Origin: an uncultured Clostridium sp.
GTDB lineage: Bacteria; Bacillota; Clostridia; TANB77; CAG-508
NCBI GenBank assembly: GCA_900554565.1
Contig: USHX01000019.1
Location: forward strand, 1 to 24,225
Reading direction: 5' to 3'
DNA length: 24,225 nt
Shown here: positions 15,708 to 23,466 of the stretch, piece after piece
Layout of the letters: every line of letters starts with the position of its first letter
Numbering within the stretch: position 1 is the first letter of the stretch
Program-made: the position numbers and the translations under genes
Notes under the pieces: model-generated
The model's input: only the letters and a program-made list of their open reading frames with translations
What the model was told of the DNA's origin: nothing
Databases searched by the model: none

Positions 15708-16040
15708 ATGAAAAAGAAAATTTATTATATTATTTTTATATTTACTTTTACAATAATTTTTATTAATTTATTTTCTATCTCCACTTTTGCTTTCGGAGAA
15801 CCTCAAATAGTAAATAAAATAAATTCTGCTTTTGAAAGTATAGAAAGTTGGATTTTAAAAATCGCAACACCTGCCGCTGCAGTTGCTGTTGGAAGTGGAG
15901 TATTTATGAGAAAATTTAGTTTTGGTGATGAAGAAAAAATAAGAACTGGTAAGAGAATAATAAAAGGCTCTTTGTTTTCCTATGCCTTTATTTTAGCAAT
16001 AAATTTAATTTTATCAGCTATTAAATCTTTAATTGGTTAG
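15708..16040 (+). CDS. VirB2/TrbC-like pilin
   Basis: 110 aa. The start is ATG 15708, 9 bases after AAGGA; the in-frame ATG at 15699 overlaps the SD. A Sec-type signal peptide (about 1-30, KKK then a hydrophobic run, ending STFA before FGEP) is followed by two hydrophobic helices (about 47-63, ATPAAAVAVGSGVFM, and 86-107), separated by a charged loop (KFSFGDEEKIRTGKR). This is the layout of TrbC/VirB2 major pilins, including Firmicute forms with the loop containing K-I/A-R-GKR-I. It sits between the coupling ATPase and the VirB6-like gene, as expected for a transfer or secretion operon. Confidence 0.75.
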   Translation: MKKKIYYIIFIFTFTIIFINLFSISTFAFGEPQIVNKINSAFESIESWILKIATPAAAVAVGSGVFMRKFSFGDEEKIRTGKRIIKGSLFSYAFILAINLILSAIKSLIG

Positions 16041-16051
16041 AAGGTGATTTT

Positions 16052-16930
16052 TTGGAAAACGCAACTAATATCACTCAAACAATCATAAATACAATTAATG
16101 CTATATTTGAAAAGATTTTCGCTTCTATTGACAATAACTTATACTCAGTTTTAGATGAAGTAACATTCATAAATTCTGATATTTTAACAGATAAAAACTT
16201 TGAAAAAATATTCGGAACTTCTACATCAAACGGAATTTTATTAATAGCAAATTCTTTATTAATTGGATTTGTTTTATACTATGCTGTAAAATTCTTAATG
16301 TCCCATTTTACATATCAAAAAGTAGAAAATCCATTTAATTTCTTTATAAAAGCTGTTTTCTTTGGACTTTGCATGAATTTCTCTTTCTTTATAGTTACTA
16401 TTTTTCTTGATTTAAATTCTAATATTTCACTTGCTATTCGCGCACATGGTGAAAACCTTTTTGGAAAAAATATATGTTTTTCTGAATTAATTAATTTAAT
16501 AAACTCAAAAATATCTGTAAATACTAATTCTTTAGACATCTTTTCTGTTGATGGTTTGATTCAAAGTACTCTTAGGCTTTCATTACTAAATCTTATTTTC
16601 TCATATTCTTTGCGATATATTATGATAAAAATATTTGTACTACTTTCTCCATTCGCTTTTCTTTCCCTTTGCTTAGACTCTACAAGTTGGTTTTTCAAAG
16701 CCTGGATTAAAAATCTTTTCTCTCTACTTTTTATACAAATAATTGTAGCATTAGTATTATTAATTTTATTCTCTTTAGACTTTTCTTCAGCAAATTTACT
16801 AAATCAATTCATATATATTGGTGGTGTTTATGCTTTAATAAAAGCAAATTCATTTGTGCGCGAATTTATTGGAGGAGTTTCCACAAATATTTCTCAATCT
16901 GTGCATAACTTTTCTAACTTTAAAATTTAA
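16052..16930 (+). CDS. VirB6/TrbL-like inner-membrane channel protein
   Basis: 292 aa from a TTG start, 3 bases after AAGGTGAT. At least five or six hydrophobic segments are visible (about 68-90, 103-125, 172-195, 198-215, 220-248, 255-270), with the long central periplasmic-type region typical of VirB6/TrbL. The block SWFFKAWIKNLFSLLFIQIIVALVL is characteristic of this family's C-terminal half. It would form part of the inner-membrane translocation complex. It starts 11 bases after the pilin gene, in one operon. Sequence similarity in this family is low, so the call rests on topology, context and that block. Confidence 0.7.
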   Translation: MENATNITQTIINTINAIFEKIFASIDNNLYSVLDEVTFINSDILTDKNFEKIFGTSTSNGILLIANSLLIGFVLYYAVKFLMSHFTYQKVENPFNFFIKAVFFGLCMNFSFFIVTIFLDLNSNISLAIRAHGENLFGKNICFSELINLINSKISVNTNSLDIFSVDGLIQSTLRLSLLNLIFSYSLRYIMIKIFVLLSPFAFLSLCLDSTSWFFKAWIKNLFSLLFIQIIVALVLLILFSLDFSSANLLNQFIYIGGVYALIKANSFVREFIGGVSTNISQSVHNFSNFKI

Positions 16931-16958
16931 TTTTAATTGTTAACACAAAATATAAAAG

Positions 16959-17002
16959 AAAGGAATTAATCAATTACTTTAATCTTAAAATATAATTGAT
17001 TA
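16959..17002 (+). promoter_or_regulatory. Possible hairpin-bridged ribosome-binding site of the PrgI-like gene
   Basis: AAAGGA (16959-16964) precedes a 10-bp stem (16967-16976 with 16993-17002), then 9 bases and ATG at 17012. No SD lies next to the ATG. If the hairpin forms, the SD stands about 11 bases away. Confidence 0.4.
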
Positions 17003-17011
17003 TATAAAATT

Positions 17012-17302
17012 ATGAAATTTATTTTTCCACAAAATTATCATTTTAAAAATAAAATACTAGGTGTTATTGACTACACCACTGCATTTGTAAACATTATATG
17101 GGATTTGTTTGTTTTTATTATAGTAAATTTTATATTTAAATCTTTAAGTATTAAAATTTCAATTATTATTATTTTTTGCTTCCCTCTGCTTCTATTTAGC
17201 TTTGTTGGTTTTAATGGTGAAAACATTGTTAATGTTGTCTGCTATATGTCGAAATTTATCTTTAGGCAAAAATTATATTTTTATAGTAAGAAAAAGTCTT
17301 GA
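17012..17302 (+). CDS. PrgI/VirB3-like membrane protein
   Basis: 96 aa with an N-terminal segment (FIFPQNYHFKNKILGVIDY), two adjacent hydrophobic helices (about 25-45 and 48-66), and a C-terminal block with KFIFRQKLYFYSK. This order, a short amphipathic start, a helical hairpin and then a Phe/Tyr/Lys-rich end, is that of PrgI-type (VirB3-like) proteins, which normally precede the VirB4 ATPase gene. Here the next gene is dnaD, so VirB4 is absent from its usual place. It stops at 17302, inside the -35 of the dnaD promoter. Confidence 0.6.
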   Translation: MKFIFPQNYHFKNKILGVIDYTTAFVNIIWDLFVFIIVNFIFKSLSIKISIIIIFCFPLLLFSFVGFNGENIVNVVCYMSKFIFRQKLYFYSKKKS

Positions 17303-17327
17303 ATTTTTTGTCTAAAAAAGTTATAAT
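17299..17327 (+). promoter_or_regulatory. Promoter of the dnaD-dnaI operon
   Basis: TTGAAT (17299-17304), 17-bp spacer, TATAAT (17322-17327), 41 bases before the dnaD ATG; it gives dnaD-dnaI expression independent of the upstream secretion-like genes. Confidence 0.75.
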
Positions 17328-17367
17328 TTGAGTTACGAGATTGATTTTAGATTAGGGGAGATTTATT

Positions 17368-18348
17368 ATGAAACTTGAACAAAACGAAAAGCCACTTTTA
17401 TTTTCAGAAACAATGATTCCAGATATTTTCTTTTCTGAACATTTATCTGAATTACCTGGAGATTATTTAAAAATATATATGTATATATTATTTTTGTCAA
17501 AATATGGTAAAGACATAAAACTAAATGATCTTTCTAAAAAACTTAATATTCCTTTAAAATCAATAAATGATGGTCTAAAATTTTTGGAAGAGCATGGTTT
17601 AGTAACAAAAAAAACTACAGGCTACATTATAGTTGATTTACAAGAAGCAACACTTCATAATTTATACAAACCAAATCTAACTATTTCTAAGGAAAAAATA
17701 GAACAAACAGCTAAAAATAAATCAAAAGCCAAAGTTATTGAACATATCAATAATATGTACTTCCAAGGAATTATGGGGCCTTCATGGTATAATGATATTG
17801 ACTTATGGTTTAAAAAATATAACTTTGATGAACAAGTTATGATTGCACTTTTTGACTATTGTTATAAACGAAGTGCTCTTCATAGAAATTATATTCAAAC
17901 TGTTGCAGAAGCTTGGGCATCTAACAAAGTAAAAACTTATAATGATTTAGACAATTACTATAGCCAACAAGAAGGTCTAAACAAAATGAAAAAATCTATT
18001 GCAAAAAAACTTGGTAAATATAATGGACTTACTCAATATGAAGAAGCATATATTGAAAATTGGGTTTCAAATTTTGGATATGACATGAATATTATAGAAA
18101 TAGCTTTAAAAAGAACTACTTTCAAACAAAATCCTACTTTTGAATATATAAATAGTATTATTACAGATTGGCACGATAGAAATTTAAAAACTCCATCTGA
18201 AATTAATGCTTTTTTAGAACAGAGAAAGAAACAAGATAAAAATGCAAAAGAATTAAAAAGCAAAGTTAATAAAACTAATTATGAACAACGACAATATTCA
18301 AATTTAGATTTTCTATATGCTAATAATACAGAAATAAAGGAGAATTAA
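17368..18348 (+). CDS. dnaD: DnaD-domain replication initiation protein
   Basis: 326 aa. The N-terminal winged-helix part (about 20-90: LPGDYLKIYMYILFLSKYG, LSKKLNIPLKSINDGLKFLEEHGLV) is followed by two DnaD/DnaB C-terminal-type helical repeats. Each ends in the family YxxxIxxxW-like motif: YIQTVAEAW near 174-182 and YINSIITDW near 260-268. A Lys/Glu/Gln-rich tail closes the protein. DnaD helps load the replicative helicase at origins and restart sites in Firmicutes. SD GGGGAG lies 9 bases before the ATG. Its stop codon abuts the ATG of the helicase loader, so the two are translationally coupled. Confidence 0.88.
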   Translation: MKLEQNEKPLLFSETMIPDIFFSEHLSELPGDYLKIYMYILFLSKYGKDIKLNDLSKKLNIPLKSINDGLKFLEEHGLVTKKTTGYIIVDLQEATLHNLYKPNLTISKEKIEQTAKNKSKAKVIEHINNMYFQGIMGPSWYNDIDLWFKKYNFDEQVMIALFDYCYKRSALHRNYIQTVAEAWASNKVKTYNDLDNYYSQQEGLNKMKKSIAKKLGKYNGLTQYEEAYIENWVSNFGYDMNIIEIALKRTTFKQNPTFEYINSIITDWHDRNLKTPSEINAFLEQRKKQDKNAKELKSKVNKTNYEQRQYSNLDFLYANNTEIKEN

Positions 18349-19363
18349 ATGCCTAATAATGATTTTTTAAATTCTTTATTAAAAGAATATGAACAAAAAA
18401 AATTAAAAGCTGAAATAGATGCAGAAAACAGAAAAACTAATTTATATAATAATGTTCCTAGACTTCAAGAAATTGAGGACACTTTAAATAGTCTTGCTAT
18501 TGAAACAGCTAAAAATATTTTAAATAAAAGCAATGAAAATTCTTTAGAAATTTTAAATAATAAAATTGAATTGCTAAAAAAAGAAAAAATAGATTTATTA
18601 AATTCATTAAATTTGAGCAGTGATTATCTAAAGCCTTTTTATGAATGCCAAATTTGTAAAGACACCGGATATGTTATGGATAATAATTATAAAACACATA
18701 TGTGCACATGCCTAAAACAAAAATTATTAAATGATTCTTTTAATAAATCAAATATTTCTAATCTAGAAAAAGAAAATTTTAATAATTTTAATAATTTTAT
18801 TTTTTCTGATGAAGTCGATTTATCTAAATATAAATTTAATATTTCACCAAAAAAAAATATTGAAAATATAAAAAATAAATGTATACAGTTTGTAGAAAAT
18901 TTTGATAATCCAAATCAAAAAAATTTATTATTCACAGGTAACACAGGTTTACGGTAAGACTTTTATGTCAAATTGCATTGCTGGTGAATTGTTAAAAAAA
19001 GGAAAAACAGTTTTATATCAAACAGCACCCGTACTCCTTGAAAGCGTAATAAATTATAAGATGAGCAAACAAAAAGACATTTCTAATAATATTTATAAAT
19101 CTGTTTTAGAAGCTGATTTATTAATTATAGATGACTTAGGAACTGAAAGTTTAAATAGTATGAAATTGAGTGAATTATTTACAATTTTAAATACTAGAAT
19201 TTTAAATTTAAATAATAAAATTACTAAAACAATAATATCTACTAATTTAAATATAAATGATATTTTTAAAAATTATGAAGAAAGAATCGGCTCTCGTATA
19301 GTTGGGTATTATGATATTTATTATTTTTTCGGTGAAGATTTAAGATTTAAAAAGAATATTTAA
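18349..19363 (+). CDS. DnaI/DnaC-type helicase loader, read through a +1 shift at CGG
   Basis: About 337 aa after the frame change, normal for Clostridial loaders. The N-terminal helical region is followed by a zinc-binding block (CQICKDTGYV then MCTCLKQK, near 103-126) and an AAA+ domain: Walker A GNTGLGKT (197-204), Walker B LLIIDDLGTES, a TNLNIND sensor region and the arginine-finger block ERIGSRIVG. It loads the replicative helicase with DnaD. The 0-frame stops with CGG TAA at 18952-18957. Skipping C18952 gives GGT-AAG-ACT, exactly the Walker A G-K-T. Removing a G instead would put Arg in that position. The function is normally essential and the rest is undamaged, so a dead gene is unlikely. 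SD AAAGGAG; adjacent to dnaD. Confidence 0.88.
18949..18955 (+). other. +1 recoding site, TTA CGG T, in the helicase loader
   Basis: In-frame CGG at 18952-18954, followed at once by TAA. Skipping the C reads TTA GGT AAG ACT (L-G-K-T), completing the Walker A motif. This is the most diagnostic of the three sites because the glycine is invariant in the family. Confidence 0.8.
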
Positions 19364-19389
19364 TTATTATAAAAAAATAAATATTTAAT

Positions 19390-19430
19390 AAAAAATATCG
19401 CATTTAAATAATTTAAATACGATATTTTTT
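19390..19430. terminator. Bidirectional terminator between helicase loader and gyrA
   Basis: Long near-perfect palindrome (19390-19409 with 19411-19430, one mismatch) with A-run and T-run ends, between convergent genes. Confidence 0.85.
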
Positions 19431-19436
19431 ATTGTT

Positions 19437-21887
19437 TTATTCTTCAATATCTGGAGTTAATGTTTCTATACTTACTACTTTTCCACCGTCATTTGTTCTC
19501 ATTAGAGTTACACCTTGTGTTGATCTTCCTAATATACTTACTTCTTTTACTTTTAGTCTTATTATTGTTCCTGTATCTGTAATTAGCATTACATCATCTT
19601 CTTCTGTTGCAATTCTAACTCCAACTAATTTTCCAGTTTTAGGTGTTATTTTATAAGTTATAACTCCTCTTCCACCTCTTTTTTGTACTCTATATTCATC
19701 TAGTTCAGTTCTTTTACCAAAGCCATTTTCTGTAATTGCTAATAAAGTTGCCTTTCCTCCTGCTATAACAGATTCCATTCCAATAACTTCATCATCTTCA
19801 TCTAGTCTAATTCCTATAACACCTTGTGCTACTCTACCTATTGGTCTTACATCTTTTTCATCAAATGTAATACACAATCCATTTCTTGTAACTAAAACTA
19901 CGTTATCTTCTCCATCTGTTAATCTTACTGCAATTAATTCATCTTCATCTTTTAAAGTTATTCCTTGTAAACCAGTTTTCCTTGTTGTATCATATTCTTT
20001 TAAGGCTGTTTTCTTAATTAATCCGTTTTTTGTAGACATTAATAAATATTTTCCATCCGCAAAATTTTGGATTGGTATAACTGCAGATACTTTTTCACCT
20101 GGGTCTAAACTTAGTAAATTAACAATAGCTGTTCCTTTTGCTGTTCTTCCTGCCTCTGGTATCTCATATCCTCTTAGTTTATACAATTTACCTTTATTTG
20201 TGAAAAATAAAATTGTATCATGAGTAGATGCTGTAAATATTTGTTTTACAAAATCATCTGTTCTTGTTGCAATTCCAGTAATACCTTTTCCACCTCTTCT
20301 TTGGCTTCTATATGTATCTATTGGCATTCTTTTAATATAACCAAAATGTGTTAATGCAACTACACATTGTTCTTCTTTAATTAAATCATCTAAGTCAATT
20401 TCTCCCTCTGCTGCAACTATTTTAGTTTTTCTTTCATCTCCAAATTTGTCTCTTATTTCTATTAATTCTTCTTTTATGATATCAAAAACTAATTTTTCAC
20501 TATTTAAAATTGCTCTTAAATGTTCAATTAATTCCATTAATTGTTTATATTCTTCTTCTATTTTTTCACGTTGCAAACCAGATAATGTCTTTAATCTCAT
20601 ATCCAATATAGCTTGAGCTTGTATATCTGAAAGTCCAAATCTTTCCATAAGTCTCTCTTTGGCATCATCATATGAAGAACGAATAATTTGAATAACTTCA
20701 TCTATGTAATCTAATGCTATTTTTAATCCTTCTAATATATGTGCTCTTGCTAAAGCTTTATCTAAGTCAAATTGAGTTCTTCTTAAAATTACATCTTTTC
20801 TATGAGCTATATAACAGTCTAGTGTTTGTCTTAGAGTTAATATTTTGGGTTCTCCATTAACTAATGCAAGCATTATAATTCCAAAAGTAGTTTGCATTTG
20901 TGTATGTTTAAATAATTGATTTAGTACTACTTGTGCATTTGCATCTCTTTTTAATTCTATTACAACTCTTACTCTATCTTTTCTGTCTGATTCATCTCTA
21001 CATTCAGAGATTCCTTCAATTTTTTTCTCTTTTGATAAATCTGAAATTGCTTTAATAAGATTTGCTTTATTTACTTGATATGGTAATGAAGAAACAATTA
21101 TTCTTTGTCTATTTCCACTCATTTCCTCTATTTCAGTCTCAGCTCTTAATGTTATTTTTCCTCTACCAGTTTTATATGCTTGTTTTATCCCTTCAATTCC
21201 TAAAATTATTCCTTCCGTTGGGAAATCTGGACCCTTTATTACACTCATTAAGTCTTCATCGCTTACTTCATCTTCATCAATTATTTTTATAATTCCATTT
21301 ATTATTTCTGTTAAATTGTGTGGTGGTATATTTGTTGCCATTCCAACAGCTATCCCTGATGAACCATTTACTAATAATGCTGGTATTCTAGCTGGTAATA
21401 CTGTAGGTTCTTGTAATCTATCATCATAGTTAGGCATAAAATCAACTGTATTTTTCTCAATGTCTGACAACATATATGCAGAAATTTTTGCCATTCTTGC
21501 TTCTGTATACCTCATTGCGGCTGCTCCATCACCATCAACAGAACCAAAGTTTCCATGTCCATCAATTAACATATATCTCATAGAGAAATCTTGTGCCATT
21601 CTAACCATTGCATCATATACAGAACTGTCTCCATGTGGATGGTATCTTCCCAAAACAGAACCAACTGTATTGGCACATTTTCTGTATGGTTTATCTGCAG
21701 TTATTCCATCTTCATGCATTGCATAAAGAATTCTTCTATGTACTGGCTTTAAACCATCTCTTACATCTGGAAGTGCACGTGATACAATAACGCTCATTGC
21801 ATAATCTATATATGCTGTTCTCATTTCTTTTTCGATGTCTCTTTCAATTATTTTTCCGTCGTTTCTTTCTTGTGGTCTCTCTTCCAT
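19437..21887 (-). CDS. gyrA: DNA gyrase subunit A
   Basis: 816 aa, full length. The breakage-rejoining domain has the catalytic Tyr127 in AMRYTEARM; the quinolone-resistance region HPHGDSSVYDAM carries Ser88 and Asp92 (E. coli S83/D87), the usual drug-sensitive residues. The GyrA box QRRGGKG (529-535) marks it as GyrA rather than ParC. The C-terminal beta-pinwheel for DNA wrapping follows, with repeats such as VVLVTRNGLCITFDEKDVR and a Glu-rich end. With GyrB it introduces negative supercoils. gyrB is not adjacent; the gene stands alone with its own promoter (21924-21952). It has no in-frame CGG codon, although five CGG trinucleotides occur out of frame. Confidence 0.97.
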   Translation of the reverse strand: MEERPQERNDGKIIERDIEKEMRTAYIDYAMSVIVSRALPDVRDGLKPVHRRILYAMHEDGITADKPYRKCANTVGSVLGRYHPHGDSSVYDAMVRMAQDFSMRYMLIDGHGNFGSVDGDGAAAMRYTEARMAKISAYMLSDIEKNTVDFMPNYDDRLQEPTVLPARIPALLVNGSSGIAVGMATNIPPHNLTEIINGIIKIIDEDEVSDEDLMSVIKGPDFPTEGIILGIEGIKQAYKTGRGKITLRAETEIEEMSGNRQRIIVSSLPYQVNKANLIKAISDLSKEKKIEGISECRDESDRKDRVRVVIELKRDANAQVVLNQLFKHTQMQTTFGIIMLALVNGEPKILTLRQTLDCYIAHRKDVILRRTQFDLDKALARAHILEGLKIALDYIDEVIQIIRSSYDDAKERLMERFGLSDIQAQAILDMRLKTLSGLQREKIEEEYKQLMELIEHLRAILNSEKLVFDIIKEELIEIRDKFGDERKTKIVAAEGEIDLDDLIKEEQCVVALTHFGYIKRMPIDTYRSQRRGGKGITGIATRTDDFVKQIFTASTHDTILFFTNKGKLYKLRGYEIPEAGRTAKGTAIVNLLSLDPGEKVSAVIPIQNFADGKYLLMSTKNGLIKKTALKEYDTTRKTGLQGITLKDEDELIAVRLTDGEDNVVLVTRNGLCITFDEKDVRPIGRVAQGVIGIRLDEDDEVIGMESVIAGGKATLLAITENGFGKRTELDEYRVQKRGGRGVITYKITPKTGKLVGVRIATEEDDVMLITDTGTIIRLKVKEVSILGRSTQGVTLMRTNDGGKVVSIETLTPDIEE

Positions 21888-21923
21888 TTTTTTCCCTCTT
21901 TTCCTTTATTTTTCTACATTTGT

Positions 21924-21952
21924 ATTATACTAGACCACAGCAAAATATGCAA
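21924..21952 (-). promoter_or_regulatory. Promoter of gyrA
   Basis: Minus strand TTGCAT (21952-21947), 17-bp spacer, TATAAT (21929-21924), 37 bases before the ATG. Confidence 0.8.
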
Positions 21953-22004
21953 GCAATTTAAGCCAAAAAACTCAATATTTCTTTAGGGAATTCTAGTTTT
22001 TATG

Positions 22005-22220
22005 CTATATTTCTCTTTTAGAATTTATACTTCCTATTATCAAATTTATCCCATCTGAAAATCCATGCTCATAACATCTTTTTGCCACTTCTATTATTCT
22101 CTTTTCATAATAATCCTCTATGTTTTCTTCTTTATTTTTCCCCTCCATGCTATCTTTTATTATTTTTTCAATTTCTTCCTCATTAGCTTTATACAATTTA
22201 TCTAAAATATCTTTTTTCAT
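22005..22220 (-). CDS. Small charged helical protein, function unknown
   Basis: 71 aa, mostly Glu/Lys-rich helix (KKDILDKLYKANEEEIEKI, then ENIEDYYEKRIIEVAKRCYE) ending HGFSDGINLIIGSINSKREI. The GFSDGINL end recalls small phage-like or DUF6809-like proteins that finish with a G-F-x-x-G-x-x-L block, but the match is too thin to assign. A good SD (AAGGAAGTGAT, 3 bases before ATG) supports a real gene. It faces away from the XRE regulator 145 bases further on, so the two may share a control region. Confidence 0.65.
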   Translation of the reverse strand: MKKDILDKLYKANEEEIEKIIKDSMEGKNKEENIEDYYEKRIIEVAKRCYEHGFSDGINLIIGSINSKREI

Positions 22221-22364
22221 ATTATCACTTCCTTTATTAATATATTTTCCTATTTACTATTTTTTATCCGTTGCTTTAAGTTGTTTTTTATTTATGCTTT
22301 GAGTATATTAGTTTATATTGCTTTTTATTATATAATATTTCAAATATTTATTGGAGGATTTACT

Positions 22365-22715
22365 ATGAATAATATTGTTCCAAATAATTTAGAAGTAGGC
22401 GAAAGAATTCGAGAAATTAGAACAAAATTAGATATGAACAGAGAGAAGTTTTCAGAGATGATTGATGTTTCTGATGTGTTTTTAGGACAGATTGAACGTG
22501 GTGAGCGCTCTCTTAGTTTAAAAACATTAAGCCGAATTGTTAAATTTACGGGAGCTTCAACAGATTATATTTTATTTGGTACTCCTGTTACAAATTCCAC
22601 ACGAGATAAAATAAACAGAATATTAGATAAGTGTTCTGATACAACTGTTGAATATATTTATCAAATTATTAATTGTTCTTTTACCTTTTTTAAAAGAAAT
22701 GATCTAAAAAAGTAA
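22365..22715 (+). CDS. XRE-family helix-turn-helix regulator
   Basis: 116 aa from the ATG at 22365, 6 bases after TTGGAGGA; a longer frame to 22281 has no ribosome site. The HTH_3 domain lies about 11-70: GERIREIRTKLDMNREKFSEMIDVSDVFLGQIERGERSLSLKTLSRIVKFTG, read in shorter blocks as GERIREIR, the turn at FSEMIDVSDVFLGQIERGER, and DYILFG. A short C-terminal helix follows (about 80-116). Such proteins are DNA-binding repressors; likely targets are its own promoter and perhaps the divergent 71-aa gene. Its terminator overlaps the stop codon. Confidence 0.88.
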   Translation: MNNIVPNNLEVGERIREIRTKLDMNREKFSEMIDVSDVFLGQIERGERSLSLKTLSRIVKFTGASTDYILFGTPVTNSTRDKINRILDKCSDTTVEYIYQIINCSFTFFKRNDLKK

Positions 22716-22736
22716 AATCTCTTAGCTGAGGTTTTA
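22713..22736 (+). terminator. Terminator of the XRE regulator gene
   Basis: 9-bp stem (22713-22721 with 22728-22736, one G-T pair), 6-base loop, T-run at 22737-22742; the stem begins in the stop codon. Confidence 0.8.
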
Positions 22737-22740
22737 TTTT

Positions 22741-23466
22741 TTAGCTTAATTTTTTTACTAGTTCTATTTGATCTTGTGATAAATCAAAATTGTGTCCATT
22801 GTTTTTTATTAATTCATGTAATGTTTCTACTTCTTTAGCATTATTTATTGTTTTTTCAATTGGAACTATATTTTTAAGCTGCTTTCTTATTTTATTATAT
22901 TCTTTTTCCATTCCTGAAAAATCTTTTTCTTCAAAATAGCTTTTCCAATTATTTATGTATTTATCAATATGTTCTATAGCTTCATATTGTTTATTAAATG
23001 TGGTTTCTATATTATTCTCAACATTATTTAATATAACATTTTTCCCTTGTTTTATAGTTCTTGCTACTGTAGTATCTATTAATCCTGCTTTCCTTACTTT
23101 GTCAATAACGTTATCCAATAATGATGAAATTCCATCTATTAATCCTCCACTTTTAACTGCTTGTTGCATTTGTGATACATTTTCAAAGTTACCTGTAACT
23201 ATTCCTATTGCACTTTTTCCTAAATCAATTGCATCACTAACACTTTCTTGTATTCCATCTTTTAACCCATAATTTATTAAATTATTTTTTACATTTATTA
23301 TTTGTTCATCTATAAAATCTGGTAATATAGCTCTTATTCCTATATCAATTGCGGTACTTATAGTTTTTCCTAATGTTGTTTCTAAAAAATTTTTTTGCTC
23401 ATTTTCATTTATTAATTTATTTTCTATTTTCATATTTTTTTCTTTTTCTAAATTTGTTATTTCCAT
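22741..23466 (-). CDS. 241-aa protein of unknown function
   Basis: Not recognised. The start at 23466 is well supported by AGGAGGAG 5 bases upstream. Residues 1-30 are charged. About 28-130 contain repeated amphipathic helices with Gly/Ile/Ala and conserved-looking blocks (LGKTISTAIDIGIRAILPDF, SVSDAIDLGKSAIGIVTGNF, GGLIDGISSLLDNVIDKVRKAG). About 140-241 look coiled (NNVENNIETTFNKQYEAI, KEYNKIRKQLKNIVP, ETLHELIKNNG). There is no clear membrane span or signal peptide. The two similar segments 'TAIDIG.R.ILPDF' and 'DAIDLGKSAIGIV' hint at an internal repeat. It is convergent with the XRE gene and sits at the edge of the AT-rich end region. Confidence 0.75.
   Translation of the reverse strand: MEITNLEKEKNMKIENKLINENEQKNFLETTLGKTISTAIDIGIRAILPDFIDEQIINVKNNLINYGLKDGIQESVSDAIDLGKSAIGIVTGNFENVSQMQQAVKSGGLIDGISSLLDNVIDKVRKAGLIDTTVARTIKQGKNVILNNVENNIETTFNKQYEAIEHIDKYINNWKSYFEEKDFSGMEKEYNKIRKQLKNIVPIEKTINNAKEVETLHELIKNNGHNFDLSQDQIELVKKLS

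Noticed and set aside
18666..18668. CGG in GACACCGGAT within the helicase loader
   Set aside because: It is out of frame (GAC ACC GGA) inside the zinc-binding block, so it needs no recoding; it serves as a control that CGG is tolerated when not read as a codon.
18940..18957. prfB-like stimulated frameshift with an internal Shine-Dalgarno
   Set aside because: ACAGGT upstream of the DnaI site is a weak SD-like string at best, and the CapA and VirD4 sites have none, so a shared SD stimulator is not supported.
6079..19363. Reading the three split genes as pseudogenes or as assembly errors
   Set aside because: All three breaks are +1, all at in-frame CGG, all restored by skipping C into GGN, with clean downstream frames, and one gene is normally essential. 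Errors or decay would not choose the same codon each time. Raw reads are still needed to exclude error fully.
22281..22364. N-terminal extension of the XRE regulator from ATG 22281
   Set aside because: It has no ribosome site, adds a hydrophobic stretch atypical for the family, and the ATG at 22365 has TTGGAGGA at ideal spacing.
22549..22551. CGG in the XRE regulator gene as a fourth recoding site
   Set aside because: It is out of frame: the codons are TTT ACG GGA (F-T-G), and the protein continues without a frame change.
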